From Ilyomonas sp965199845 (lineage in GTDB: Bacteria > Bacteroidota > Bacteroidia > Chitinophagales > Chitinophagaceae), in contig CBDATZ010000038.1 of assembly GCA_965199845.1 (NCBI GenBank), forward strand, positions 124,001 through 188,000: DNA of 64,000 nucleotides, given 5' to 3'. The position numbers and the translations under genes are program-made. Positions 1 through 8,531 of this stretch are shown here, in pieces. The notes below the pieces were generated by a model. The model was not told where the DNA came from. It searched no databases and saw only the letters and a list, made by a program, of their open reading frames with translations. Every line of letters begins with the position of its first letter. Within the stretch, counting starts at the first letter, position 1.

Positions 1-1157
1 TTCACCAAAATAATTAATTGCGCGCGCCTGTCGGTGTATTCTTTCAGTTTAGCATCGGCTTCTTCTTTAGTATCGAACATAAACGCCCAAACATCGGGCG
101 CCTGCTGCAATAAAGAAAGAATGATAGTTATCATTGCCAGCGCGTTTAACCCGGCATAACAACTGTTGAGGTCTTCGTTATAGGCTTTTTCGTAACCATC
201 GTACGTATCATACAAATAAACCGATTGAAGTGCATTGGCAATATATTCGTTCCTGTTTCCACGTTTCCACGAACTTACCCAACGGCTTTTGTAGTTCCTG
301 GCTTTGAGCGCCTGCACTTCGGCACGTTTGCTTTTGTCAAGCTGTGTATAGCTTTTTAAAATTCTTTTTACGCTGGCATCCGACAGAGCAATCAGTTCCA
401 TCGCTTCATCGTATTGCTGTTTGATAATATCATCTGCCAATCGTTGGTAAATGGTAGCCAGCCTGTCGTTTGCTTCTAAATCGTCATTTTTATAAGTTCT
501 GATTTTCTCCCAGGTTTGCCGGGCGGCTTCAAATGATTTTAAATCGTATTGAACGTGACCAATGAGACGTAAGGCTGGAATTTCCCAGGGATAATAATCG
601 GCTTCGGCTGCCAGTAATGCCAGTTTTCCCTCTTGTTTACACGAAGAAGCCACTTCTAATTCTTCACCGTAATCGGGCGGAACAACCAAAAAGGCTTCTG
701 CGTTTTGCGGTTCGAGATTAGGAAGCATATAGAAAACAGGACTGTCTTTGCGGTCAGATTGTAAGGTATCTGTCAACCCTTGCGCGAGACTATCAACCGC
801 AGTTCCGGGATTATCAACCGAGTAACTGAGATAACGGTCTGTTTTTAAATCAAACGGAATTTCATCTTTCGAACAACGGATAAGAAAGGTTCTTTTATCG
901 CGCAGCGCATGGCGAATGCCCAATTCGTAAAACACATTGGCGTTATGAATAGAAACATCGGCAATAACTATATCGGCTGTTAAAAGTTTCCAGAACATAT
1001 CTTCCCTGATATTACCGGCTTCTAAAATAGAAGCTGTGGTGCTGCCGATAATACCGGCTTGTTGCATAGCCGGTTGAATGAGTTCCTGCGAAACCTTATC
1101 GAAATCTACATCGTTTTTTATCCCAAACGGACGAACAATAAAAGCAGTAAGCGACAT
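1..1157 (-). CDS. TIR/nucleoside-deoxyribosyltransferase-like protein with TRAFs-binding-type C-terminal region (3' end beyond window)
   Basis: The reading frame starts at ATG 1157 and stays open to the window edge, giving about 385 residues. The N-terminal ~95 residues begin MSLTAFIVRPFG and contain ADIVIADVS followed by NANVFYELGIRHALR, a signature of the TIR/deoxyribosyltransferase-like fold common in conflict and signalling proteins. The remainder is helical and charged with TPR-like spacing, as in Bacteroidota proteins named TRAFs-binding domain (DUF4071). No signal peptide or membrane segment is seen, so a cytoplasmic protein is expected. It lies 99 bp downstream of the patatin gene on the same strand, and the two could be co-transcribed. 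A nucleotide-hydrolase or sensor role is inference. The family call is moderately firm; the function is unknown. Confidence 0.7.
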   Translation of the reverse strand, partial: MSLTAFIVRPFGIKNDVDFDKVSQELIQPAMQQAGIIGSTTASILEAGNIREDMFWKLLTADIVIADVSIHNANVFYELGIRHALRDKRTFLIRCSKDEIPFDLKTDRYLSYSVDNPGTAVDSLAQGLTDTLQSDRKDSPVFYMLPNLEPQNAEAFLVVPPDYGEELEVASSCKQEGKLALLAAEADYYPWEIPALRLIGHVQYDLKSFEAARQTWEKIRTYKNDDLEANDRLATIYQRLADDIIKQQYDEAMELIALSDASVKRILKSYTQLDKSKRAEVQALKARNYKSRWVSSWKRGNRNEYIANALQSVYLYDTYDGYEKAYNEDLNSCYAGLNALAMITIILSLLQQAPDVWAFMFDTKEEADAKLKEYTDRRAQLIILV

Positions 1158-1256
1158 AGATGAATTTATTTTTTCTTCGTGTTTGCTACCAAAGTGGAAA
1201 GAAACAAATTTTTGTTATGAGTTTTTTTATTTCATAATGCCTTTGTGACAATTTGG

Positions 1257-2411
1257 TTATACAAAAGAACCAAAATGTGCCATAGAAACCTGTTTGGCTG
1301 CGGCTTTGCCAACCGTTTGTAAATCGTCAATGTGTTTTACAGAATCCATTTGCCGCACCTGGTCAGAATCTATATCGCCAAGTCCCATTGCCTGCAAGCC
1401 TTCTTCGCTTAAATCTGCGTTGTAACGTGCATACAGAAAATGTTGCTTGGTATCTACCGATAAATCATACACATTTCCGTTCGCGTCCATCGGAACCATA
1501 TCTTTTAATTCTCTGTCTATAGGTGCGCCATACGTACAACGTCCGGCTGTGCGGCAATTAATATCCTGGTCGGTTTGTATGGCATACATTAAGTTGGACG
1601 GAAGGCTGGATAATGTATCGGCAAGATTATGATAGTCGCCGCCGGAAGCGGAAGATCCTGTGCCAATGGAAATAATGAGTAATTTATTCTCACCCACTTC
1701 CCAGTTTAGTTTGTAGGCAGGCTGCGTAGCCATGCGGTAAAGCAGAAATGCCGGGTTGTTGTACGGCGTTACACCACCATCTACAAATACAAATGTTTTG
1801 TTTGGATCGTGCTCGTCCCACTGCAAAGTTTCCGGTGGAAAATAAACCGGCGCGGCTGTGCTGGCGCGAACCAATTGAAAAAGCTTGATGTTGGCGTTAC
1901 AATCAGCACGCAGCTTATCGTTATATTTTGCCAGCGGATTGTTGCTGATTGGCCACGGCGAATCGGTGCTGCGATTCATGGTACAAACCATGAGCAGGCA
2001 TTTGAATTTGCCGTTATCAATGTGCATATCGGTATCTTCCCCAAAGGTTTCTTTCAGCATTTGCAGCAAATGACCAGAGCCATACAATGCTTTCCATTGC
2101 TTCAGAAGAAAGTTTTTATCAAACATATCCTTGCCTTTGTTCAGGTAAAAATCAAGCAATTGATCTACCGACATTCCCAGAGACAAACCTGCCGCAATGA
2201 TAGCACCGGTGCTGGTTCCGCCAATATAATCGAAGTAATCGGAAAGCCGGAAATCATCGCCCCTGTTTAGTTTTTGTTTTAACTGGTTTTCTATTTCAGC
2301 CAGAATTTCGAGCGTAATAACCCCGCGAATGCCGCCGCCATCCAGAGATAATATCTTGCGTGGCTGAACTGTAGTAAAACGGCTTTCTAATGAACCCCAT
2401 AAAGATGACAT
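1257..2411 (-). CDS. patatin-like phospholipase
   Basis: Predicted cytoplasmic lipid acyl hydrolase of 384 residues. Near the N-terminus is the oxyanion-hole motif DGGGIRG, about 45 residues on the nucleophile elbow GTSTG (catalytic Ser), and further on the catalytic Asp in VDGGV. All catalytic elements of the patatin Ser-Asp dyad are therefore present. The frame extends 14 codons further up to 2453, but MSSLWG at 2411 is the better start because the upstream residues are unlike a protein N-terminus and belong to A/T-rich leader. No signal peptide. It is followed after 99 bp by the TIR-like gene. Patatins serve as membrane-degrading effectors in CBASS (CapV) and related systems, but no CD-NTase gene is visible here. 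A housekeeping lipase remains possible. Confidence 0.9.
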   Translation of the reverse strand: MSSLWGSLESRFTTVQPRKILSLDGGGIRGVITLEILAEIENQLKQKLNRGDDFRLSDYFDYIGGTSTGAIIAAGLSLGMSVDQLLDFYLNKGKDMFDKNFLLKQWKALYGSGHLLQMLKETFGEDTDMHIDNGKFKCLLMVCTMNRSTDSPWPISNNPLAKYNDKLRADCNANIKLFQLVRASTAAPVYFPPETLQWDEHDPNKTFVFVDGGVTPYNNPAFLLYRMATQPAYKLNWEVGENKLLIISIGTGSSASGGDYHNLADTLSSLPSNLMYAIQTDQDINCRTAGRCTYGAPIDRELKDMVPMDANGNVYDLSVDTKQHFLYARYNADLSEEGLQAMGLGDIDSDQVRQMDSVKHIDDLQTVGKAAAKQVSMAHFGSFV

Positions 2412-2924
2412 AGATTGTTTTTTATAAATGATTAATAATGAAGAATACGTCAAACGTGAACGATAACAAAAGTAAGGCTGTTCACGTCAAAGGGAAATGT
2501 ATTTGAAAAGGAAAATCGGGGAGAGGACCTTTTAATTAGCTGATTTCTGTATAATCTATACTGGCTTCGCAATCTTTTGTAAACAAAAAAGGATTCCTGG
2601 CATCTCCAGCTGGCTTTTATAACAGGTAGTTTTTGTTTTTATATTGATGAATTTTCAGTTCTTCCTTACTATGATTTACAAGTATGAAGTAATTAATTTG
2701 CTGGGATTTGTTTTTTAAAACAACCTACAATTACGAATATAAAGCGCCTGCGATTTGCTGATGTTTTGGAATTGGTAATCGTCTTACGATGTAAAAAATA
2801 TCGTCAATAAGTTTTTACTTTTCTTCTTACTGAATATGATATGTGTATGTATAAAAAGGAAATGCTTTGTGTGCAATTTTCACACGGTTACAATTCACGT
2901 ATCGGGTTCAACAAACCAACTTTA
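2412..2924. other. intergenic region without a recognisable gene
   Basis: About 510 bp of A/T-rich DNA between the patatin gene start and the dxs stop codon, both on the minus strand. I find no convincing ORF, tRNA, hairpin-plus-T-run terminator or repeat. It must hold the patatin promoter and the end of the dxs transcript. Confidence 0.5.
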
Positions 2925-4859
2925 TTATCCTAATAATTCGGTTTTAACGGTGATGCTTTCCTTCATTATTTCTCTCGCGGTGTTTGCGATTCCGGCTGCA
3001 TCGTAGCCACATTCCAAATGCAGTTCTTTTAGTGTTCCGTGTTCAATTATTTTATCGGGAATGCCTATTATTTTTACTTCGGCCGTGTAATTGTATTTTG
3101 CCATAAATTCCAGTACCGCACTGCCAAAACCACCGGCAATGGTTCCGTCTTCTACTGTAATTACTTTGGTATGTTTGGTAAATACGTCATGTAATAAATC
3201 TTCATCCAAAGGTTTTACAAAACGCATGTCGTAATGAGCTGCCTCAATGCCTTCTGTTCGTAATTCGCGAATGGCTGTTGCCGCAAAGTTGCCGGGATGA
3301 CCAATTGAAAGAATGGCGAGATCCGTTCCGTCTTTCAGCTTTCTTCCCTTGCCGGTTTCTATTTTTTCAAAAGGCGTTTTCCAATTTTGCATCACGCCTT
3401 CACCACGCGGATAACGAATGACAAAAGGCAATTTGGTTTCGTCTAATTGCGCCGTGTACATCAGGTTACGAAGCTCCTGTTCGTTCATCGGCGCACTGAT
3501 AATCATGTTCGGAATGCAACGGAAATAAGCTAAATCATAAGCGCCATGATGTGTAGGACCATCTTCACCAACCAACCCGGCTCTGTCGAGACAAAAAATA
3601 ACGGGCAATTTTTGTATGGCTACATCGTGCACTACCTGGTCAAAAGCGCGCTGCATAAACGATGAATAAATATTGCAGAAAGGGCGAATGCCTTGTGTAG
3701 CCAAACCTGCACTTAACGTAACGGCGTGCTGCTCGCAAATGCCAACATCGAACGCTCTGTCCGGCATCTGATCCATCATCGGTTTCAGAGAACAGCCACT
3801 GGGCATAGCTGGTGTGATGCCCATAATTTTTTTATTTTTTTCGGCTAACTCTATAATGGTATAGCCAAAAACATCTTGGTATTTAGGTGGTTGCGGGGCA
3901 TCGTATTTCTTCTTATAAATCTCGCCGGTTACTTTATCAAATAATCCCGGCGCATGCCATTTGGTTTGATCTTTTTCAGCTAACGCATATCCTTTTCCTT
4001 TTACGGTTACAATGTGCAACAGTTTAGGTCCGGGAATGTTTTTTAAATCGTGCAATGTATCAACCAGCTTGGTTATATTATGTCCGTCTATCGGCCCGAA
4101 ATAACGGAATTTAAGAGCTTCAAATAAATTGCTGCGCTTGCTTACCATGCCTTTGATACCGGCTTCCAGCTTGCTTGCCATATCGCGTGTAAAGCGTTTG
4201 CCAACCGGCAGCTTTCCCATCAAATGCCATACATCGTCGCGAAACTTATTATAGGTATGAGATGTAGTAATATCAGTTAAATATTCTTTGAGCGCACCCA
4301 CGTTCTGATCTATCCCGATGCCGTTATCATTCAATACAACAAGCATATCAGCATCGGCAACGCCTGCATGATTTAAGGCTTCGAAAGCCATGCCTGCCGT
4401 CATAGCGCCATCGCCGATAATAGCAACCGATTTCCGGTCTTCGCCTTTATACTTGGCTGCCATTGCCATACCCAACGCGGCAGAAATAGAAGTGGATGAA
4501 TGACCAACGCCAAATGTATCGTATTCGCTTTCGGTACGTTTTGGAAAACCACTAATGCCTTTGTATTTGCGGTTCGTGGCAAATATGTTTTTACGACCGG
4601 TTACTATCTTATGTCCGTAAGCCTGGTGACCAACATCCCAAACCAACTGATCGTATGGCGTATTGTAAACGTAATGCAGAGCAACCGTAAGCTCGACCAC
4701 ACCCAGGCTTGCTGCAAAATGACCACCATGAACACTCACTACATCAACGATGTATTGTCTTAATTCATCGCTTAACTGATGAAGTTCAGCTTTGTCGAGT
4801 TTTTTGATATCGGATGGATTATTTATAGTTTGCAGAAGTGCTCCGGGCGTAATCTCCAT
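2925..4859 (-). CDS. dxs: 1-deoxy-D-xylulose-5-phosphate synthase
   Basis: First enzyme of the MEP isoprenoid pathway: TPP-dependent condensation of pyruvate and glyceraldehyde 3-phosphate, cytoplasmic. The 644 residues match the usual family length. Visible are WDVGHQAYGHKI near residue 75, the TPP/Mg motif beginning GDGAMTAG with NDNGIGI about 28 residues later, DGHN of the second half, and in the transketolase pyrimidine domain DRAGLVGEDGPTHHG. The C-terminal transketolase domain follows. It starts at ATG 4859 and is transcribed away from the transposon. Another MEP gene, ispG, lies about 9 kb away. No TPP riboswitch is visible upstream, although the cofactor is TPP. The start is supported by the usual N-terminus (ITPGALLQTINNP). 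Confidence 0.97.
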   Translation of the reverse strand: MEITPGALLQTINNPSDIKKLDKAELHQLSDELRQYIVDVVSVHGGHFAASLGVVELTVALHYVYNTPYDQLVWDVGHQAYGHKIVTGRKNIFATNRKYKGISGFPKRTESEYDTFGVGHSSTSISAALGMAMAAKYKGEDRKSVAIIGDGAMTAGMAFEALNHAGVADADMLVVLNDNGIGIDQNVGALKEYLTDITTSHTYNKFRDDVWHLMGKLPVGKRFTRDMASKLEAGIKGMVSKRSNLFEALKFRYFGPIDGHNITKLVDTLHDLKNIPGPKLLHIVTVKGKGYALAEKDQTKWHAPGLFDKVTGEIYKKKYDAPQPPKYQDVFGYTIIELAEKNKKIMGITPAMPSGCSLKPMMDQMPDRAFDVGICEQHAVTLSAGLATQGIRPFCNIYSSFMQRAFDQVVHDVAIQKLPVIFCLDRAGLVGEDGPTHHGAYDLAYFRCIPNMIISAPMNEQELRNLMYTAQLDETKLPFVIRYPRGEGVMQNWKTPFEKIETGKGRKLKDGTDLAILSIGHPGNFAATAIRELRTEGIEAAHYDMRFVKPLDEDLLHDVFTKHTKVITVEDGTIAGGFGSAVLEFMAKYNYTAEVKIIGIPDKIIEHGTLKELHLECGYDAAGIANTAREIMKESITVKTELLG

Positions 4860-4980
4860 GTACAGATATTTATGTAAAAATAAGTATTGATAAACAAACC
4901 GCCATCTTCATATACGACAATGCCCCGAAATCGGGGCAATTGTTTGTAATCTAATTTCTTTTAAGAAAGTTTAATTGATT

Positions 4981-5043
4981 TCAGAACGATGAACGGAGCG
5001 TCGCAAGTAAAGATCAACCGGAGATTCAAACGCCCGTCAACAA
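4981..5043 (+). repeat. dispersed ~65-bp repeat, copy 1 (diverged)
   Basis: Contains TCAGAACG, then a variable part, then ATCAACCGGAGATTCAAACG. It resembles the reverse complements of 29916-29977 and 63478-63546 and part of 45600-45625. It is intergenic, upstream of dxs in the opposite orientation and only about 20 bp from the transposon target duplication. No coding potential. Confidence 0.55.
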
Positions 5044-5061
5044 AAACTGTATTTCTGTATT

Positions 5062-5069
5062 TTATTTTT
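5062..5069. repeat. left 8-bp target-site duplication of the IS1595-type element
   Basis: TTATTTTT directly abuts the left inverted repeat and is repeated exactly at 8532-8539 next to the right one. Eight bases is the duplication length known for IS1595-family elements. Confidence 0.9.
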
Positions 5070-5093
5070 GGTAACTATATACAATTTTACACT
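5070..5093 (+). repeat. left terminal inverted repeat (24 bp)
   Basis: Begins GGTAACTATATACAATTTTA and is the exact reverse complement of 8508-8531. This is the outer boundary of the transposon. Confidence 0.95.
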
Positions 5094-5102
5094 AAATAAA
5101 TT

Positions 5103-5132
5103 TTGTAGTGTACTGAACTACTAATATCTTTG
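5103..5132 (+). promoter_or_regulatory. predicted Bacteroidota-type promoter of the transposase
   Basis: TTG at 5103-5105, a 19-bp spacer, and TATCTTTG at 5125-5132 fit the known Bacteroidota consensus (TTG, 19-21 bp, TAnnTTTG). It would start transcription near 5139, about 12 nt before the transposase ATG at 5151. It lies just inside the left inverted repeat, so the element carries its own promoter. Confidence 0.65.
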
Positions 5133-5150
5133 TGCTTCAAAGCGCAATAG

Positions 5151-6164
5151 ATGATTAACTTAGAATTTAAAAGCATCAGACAATTAGTAGCCGCTTTTCC
5201 TGATGAACAAACCTGCATCAGTCATTTAGAAACCTTACGCTGGAATGGTAATGTAGTATCGCCCTTTGATGAAAATTCCAAAGTCTATAAATGCGCTGGC
5301 AACAAGTACAGATGTAAGAATACCGGCAAGTATTTCAATGTAAGAACAGCCACCCTTTTTGATAATACGAAAATAGAATTACAGACATGGTTTATGGCTA
5401 TCTACCTGTTAACAGGACATAAGAAAGGCATATCATCTGTACAGCTTAGTAAAGACCTTAATATTACCCAAAAATCTGCATGGTTCATGGCGCAACGTAT
5501 TCGCGCCTGCTTCGGTATTGCTCCTGTTGAAAATGATGAAACAATGGGTGGTGGAGGCGAAACGGTTTGCGTTGACGAAACTTTTATAGGCGGCAAGAAT
5601 AAGAACCCTCATAAGAGTAAGAAAGTAGAAGCATCACAGGGAAGAAGCTACAAAGATAAAACTCCCATTGCCGGTATCTTACAGCATGAAGTAAGCACTA
5701 CAATTGTACGCGCCCATAAAGTAATCGCTGGCAGAACGGTATCAGAAAAAGTTATCGGCAAACACGCGTTAGTAAAGTGTTTAGTAATTCCTGATACCAA
5801 AGGCGAAACAATCAAACCAATCATTAAAGATTTAGTAATAGCAGGCACTACAATCGTAAGCGATGAATGGCACGCTTACAACGGTTTAGGCAAAGACTAT
5901 AACCACCAAATAGTTGACCATAAGAACGGCGAATTTGTAAATATAGCCGGTTATACCACTAACCCGATTGAAGGCTTCTGGACAACCTTTAAACGCTCAT
6001 ACATCGGCATCTACCACTACATGAGCCGCAAGCATTTACAGAAGTATGCTAACGAAATGTCTTTTCGATACAATAGCAGACATATTAAAGATTGCAACCG
6101 CTTCAATCTTCTTTTATCTAACTTAACAAAACGTACCACTTATAAAAATCTGACAAATGGATAA
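5151..6164 (+). CDS. IS1595-family (ISXO2-like) transposase
   Basis: A 337-residue DDE-type transposase that cuts and joins the inverted repeats of this element. The N-terminal ~70 residues form the Cys-containing zinc-ribbon-like region (CAGNKYRCKNTGKYFNVRT), followed by a helix-turn-helix (SVQLSKDLNITQKSAWFMAQ). Catalytic positions are in VCVDETFIGGKN, SDEWHAYNGL and NPIEGFW, with the family's C-terminal pattern MSRKHLQKYANEMSFRYN. Length is typical of the family and the frame is intact. The start ATG lies 18 nt downstream of a consensus -7 box. Its stop overlaps the start of the KilA-N gene by 8 bp, so the two are probably translated from one mRNA. Confidence 0.95.
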   Translation: MINLEFKSIRQLVAAFPDEQTCISHLETLRWNGNVVSPFDENSKVYKCAGNKYRCKNTGKYFNVRTATLFDNTKIELQTWFMAIYLLTGHKKGISSVQLSKDLNITQKSAWFMAQRIRACFGIAPVENDETMGGGGETVCVDETFIGGKNKNPHKSKKVEASQGRSYKDKTPIAGILQHEVSTTIVRAHKVIAGRTVSEKVIGKHALVKCLVIPDTKGETIKPIIKDLVIAGTTIVSDEWHAYNGLGKDYNHQIVDHKNGEFVNIAGYTTNPIEGFWTTFKRSYIGIYHYMSRKHLQKYANEMSFRYNSRHIKDCNRFNLLLSNLTKRTTYKNLTNG

Positions 6165-7170
6165 GAAAATCTTCGTTCAAAATAAGGAAATATCCCTTTT
6201 ACAAGTTGGTAAAGAAATGTATGTAAGTCTGACCGATATTTTAAAAGGAGAAGAAGGCACAGACCATATTAAAAACTGGATGCGTAATAGAAATACTGTT
6301 GAATATTTGGGATTATGGGAAGTTATAAATAACCCGAATTTCAAAGGTGTCGAATTCGACACCTTTCGTAAAGAAGCCGGTTTAAATAGTTTCACTTTAA
6401 CTCCGAAAAAATGGATAGAAGCAACTAATGCTATTGGCATAGTTTCAAAGCCAGGCAACAGTGGCGGTACTTATGCACATAGAGATTTAGCATTAGAATT
6501 TTGTACTTGGCTAAGCCCACTGTTTAAATTGCTTGTATTAAAAGAATTCCAAAGACTTAAAGAAGAAGAAGCTAAAAATTCAAATTTACAATGGGATTTT
6601 AGACGTTACGTGAGTAAGGTTAATTACAAGATACAAACCGACACTATAAAAGCTGTATTAGTACCAATTAAAAATGTTTCAAAAGCACAAGAGCGTTTCA
6701 TATACGCAGAAGAAGCAGACTTGATTTATTTAGCGATGTTTGATATTACGTCAAAGCAATGGCGGGAAAAATTTCCGCAACATGATGCAAATGGATTAAA
6801 TATTAGAGATGTAGCTAATAGCCATCAGTTAATTGTTTTGGCAAATCTTGAAAGTGCTAATTCTCTATTAATAAATGCAGGGTACTTGGACGCAAAAGAA
6901 AGATTGATTGTATTAAGAAAGCAGTCAATAATGGAACTTAAATCTTTGCAAACCAGTAATCAGTTAGAACATGAATTGGTAATAAGTCCTAATAGCTTAC
7001 TACATCCTAATAATCAAAAGAAACTTGATATTAATGGAAAAAAGCCATCTGACTTTAATCAGAAATTAAATCAGGCTCTAAAATTCAATCCAAAAGATAA
7101 ACTTAAAGAAGATGAGAATAAAGAGATTCAAGATGATACTGATGATGAAAAGAAGAAAGACGACAAATAA
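6157..7170 (+). CDS. KilA-N domain DNA-binding protein, transposon cargo
   Basis: 337 residues. The first ~135 form a KilA-N domain: a short beta segment, SLTDILKGEEG, IKNWMRNRNTVEYLGLWE, the conserved FKGVEFDTFRKEAGLNSFTL, and YAHRDLALEFCTWLSP. The rest is a helical region (LKEFQRLKEEE), an ANSLLINAGYLD-like segment and a Lys/Glu/Asp-rich tail. KilA-N proteins are DNA-binding and common in phages and mobile elements. The ATG lies inside the last codons of the transposase (ATGGATAA overlap), suggesting translational coupling. It may regulate the element, assist transposition, or interfere with other elements; none of these is shown by sequence. Base composition is lower in G+C than neighbouring chromosomal genes. 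Confidence 0.85.
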   Translation: MDKKIFVQNKEISLLQVGKEMYVSLTDILKGEEGTDHIKNWMRNRNTVEYLGLWEVINNPNFKGVEFDTFRKEAGLNSFTLTPKKWIEATNAIGIVSKPGNSGGTYAHRDLALEFCTWLSPLFKLLVLKEFQRLKEEEAKNSNLQWDFRRYVSKVNYKIQTDTIKAVLVPIKNVSKAQERFIYAEEADLIYLAMFDITSKQWREKFPQHDANGLNIRDVANSHQLIVLANLESANSLLINAGYLDAKERLIVLRKQSIMELKSLQTSNQLEHELVISPNSLLHPNNQKKLDINGKKPSDFNQKLNQALKFNPKDKLKEDENKEIQDDTDDEKKKDDK

Positions 7171-7260
7171 ACAGCTTTGAATTACAAACCTAAATCCTAA
7201 ATTTGAACCGATAACATAATTTGTATCAGGACATAGTGTAGCTGCTCAAAATACCACGAC

Positions 7261-7767
7261 ATGAAACTTGTATTAATTCTTGTTTTTCTTCCGGTTTTAT
7301 CTTTTTGCCAAAAAAAAGAAATGAAAATTGATAAGCTAAATAATGATACAATCTACTACACAAAACCTTTTTTAGTTTCAGGAAAGGTAGGATTAATGCC
7401 TAAACCATTTTTGCAGTTTACATTATTTACGAGTGGTAAAAACATTGCTATATCAATCTTAGGGCAGGATTACAGTAGATTATCATCATTACAACAAGGA
7501 GATAGTATCAGCTTTAAATTCAAATCTGGTGGATTCTATTCTATTATTTATCCAGAGACTACTTTTTCGGAATACATCTACCAGAATAGCATGTATGCTT
7601 TCAATCAATTATTACTAATTGACCAAGATGATATAGATAATTTAATAAAGGAGGAGATTGTGTTTGTGAGAGTAGGAACAAGCGAGAAAGGAGTTGATTT
7701 TGACTTATCCGAAAAAAATCAAAAAAACTTGCAAAATGCGTTAATATTATTTAAGGAAATGAATTGA
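7261..7767 (+). CDS. small exported protein of unknown function, transposon cargo
   Basis: 168 residues with an N-terminal export signal (MKLVLILVFLPVLSFCQ). The Cys could make it a lipoprotein, although Phe before the Cys is unusual for a lipobox, and signal peptidase I cleavage before Gln is equally possible. The mature part is polar with alternating hydrophobic residues, likely beta-rich, ending in a helix (NQKNLQNALILFKEMN). I recognise no domain. It lies 90 bp after the KilA-N gene within the element and is A/T-rich. An envelope-located passenger is odd for a simple transposon. Confidence 0.6.
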   Translation: MKLVLILVFLPVLSFCQKKEMKIDKLNNDTIYYTKPFLVSGKVGLMPKPFLQFTLFTSGKNIAISILGQDYSRLSSLQQGDSISFKFKSGGFYSIIYPETTFSEYIYQNSMYAFNQLLLIDQDDIDNLIKEEIVFVRVGTSEKGVDFDLSEKNQKNLQNALILFKEMN

Positions 7768-7797
7768 TTATTTACTTAACTTAGCAGCAATAAAAAA

Positions 7798-7818
7798 GCA
7801 ATCGCTCCCAACGATTGC
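7798..7818 (-). terminator. predicted terminator for the minus-strand cargo gene
   Basis: Seven-base-pair stem GCAATCG / CGATTGC around a CTCCCAA loop. On the minus strand it is followed by a run of T (the A-run at 7792-7797). It sits between the convergent genes ending at 7767 and 7897. Confidence 0.6.
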
Positions 7819-7896
7819 CCTTCGTAAAATTTCAGTTATTGCGATTCAAAAATAGTAAATTAATCGCAATGGAAAATTTATTTAGCCATAAATATG

Positions 7897-8466
7897 CTAT
7901 CGTTTCAAGGAAGTATCTCTTTTTGCTGGAATGTTGTGCATGGGTGTTGGCGCTGACTGTTGTTTTGGGTTGCTGTTATTGTTTCCTGCCCAATATCCTA
8001 AACCGAATGATACAAAGGCACTAAATATTATCTTACTTATTTCAATCTCATACCAATGTTTTGAGCGCGGTAATTCATATTTAGCTAACTTAATTTGAAG
8101 CTCTTGTAATTCAGTTTGTTGACTTGAAGTTTGAATTTGCAAGATTTTAATAAGTTGATTTTGCTCACTTTCCAATATTTTATTTTGTTCATTCTGCTCA
8201 AATCCAATTTTTTCTCTTTCTCCTAATTGACTAATAATATATTTGGGATTATGAGTTACTTTTTTAAAGCCGGTGGCATTATTAGTTTCTTTTAGCAAAT
8301 GTTTACTGTATAAGCGAGTAACTATATTTCCAACTTCATTTTCACCCTTAGCCCCCCAATGAATACCTTTGAGTTTCATTTCTAAATCAAGATTCTCCTC
8401 CTTAAATTCTCTTGGTTCAATTTTATCAAAAAAAGATAATATTATATATTCTTGCTCGGTTAGCAC
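7897..8466 (-). CDS. coiled-coil, single-pass membrane protein of unknown function, transposon cargo
   Basis: 189 residues. Residues 1-~90 look like a winged-helix-type fold (MLTEQEYIILSFFDKI, then GNIVTRLYSKHLL and NPKYIISQLGERE). Residues ~90-130 are a Glu/Gln-rich coiled coil (NKILESEQNQLIKILQIQ). One hydrophobic segment (IIFSAFVSFGLGYWAG) near residues 143-158 is followed by a short polar tail. No family is recognised. It is convergent to the other cargo genes and its start is about 40 bp from the right inverted repeat. Composition matches the rest of the element rather than the flanks. An anchored DNA-binding or sensor protein is a guess. Confidence 0.6.
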   Translation of the reverse strand: MLTEQEYIILSFFDKIEPREFKEENLDLEMKLKGIHWGAKGENEVGNIVTRLYSKHLLKETNNATGFKKVTHNPKYIISQLGEREKIGFEQNEQNKILESEQNQLIKILQIQTSSQQTELQELQIKLAKYELPRSKHWYEIEISKIIFSAFVSFGLGYWAGNNNSNPKQQSAPTPMHNIPAKRDTSLKR

Positions 8467-8507
8467 TTCGTTAGTTTCTGACCAAAGTACAGAAATCTAT
8501 TTAAAAC

Positions 8508-8531
8508 AGTGTAAAATTGTATATAGTTACC
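8508..8531 (-). repeat. right terminal inverted repeat (24 bp)
   Basis: Exact reverse complement of 5070-5093; marks the right end of the transposon. Confidence 0.95.

Larger units (their letters stand above)
5070..8531. mobile_element. IS1595-family transposon carrying three cargo genes
   Basis: A 3,462-bp element bounded by perfect 24-bp inverted repeats (5070-5093 and 8508-8531) and an 8-bp direct duplication TTATTTTT. It contains a transposase gene, a KilA-N gene overlapping it by 8 bp, a small exported protein gene, and a convergent gene for a coiled-coil membrane protein. Everything between the ends is accounted for by these genes and short spacers. Perfect ends, perfect target duplication and an open transposase frame suggest a recent, possibly active insertion. 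Plain IS1595 elements are much shorter and carry only a transposase, so this is an element with passengers. It inserted at the stop codon of the DUF4836 gene, and the duplication preserved that stop. Confidence 0.93.

Noticed and set aside
6343..6366. Perfect 24-bp palindrome in the KilA-N gene
   Set aside because: It encodes the conserved KGVEFDTF motif of the KilA-N domain, so coding constraint around GVEFDT explains much of it; I see no further sign of a regulatory site.
7815..8024. 69-codon plus-strand frame in the transposon
   Set aside because: It overlaps the terminator and the 3' end of the minus-strand cargo gene and looks like its shadow.
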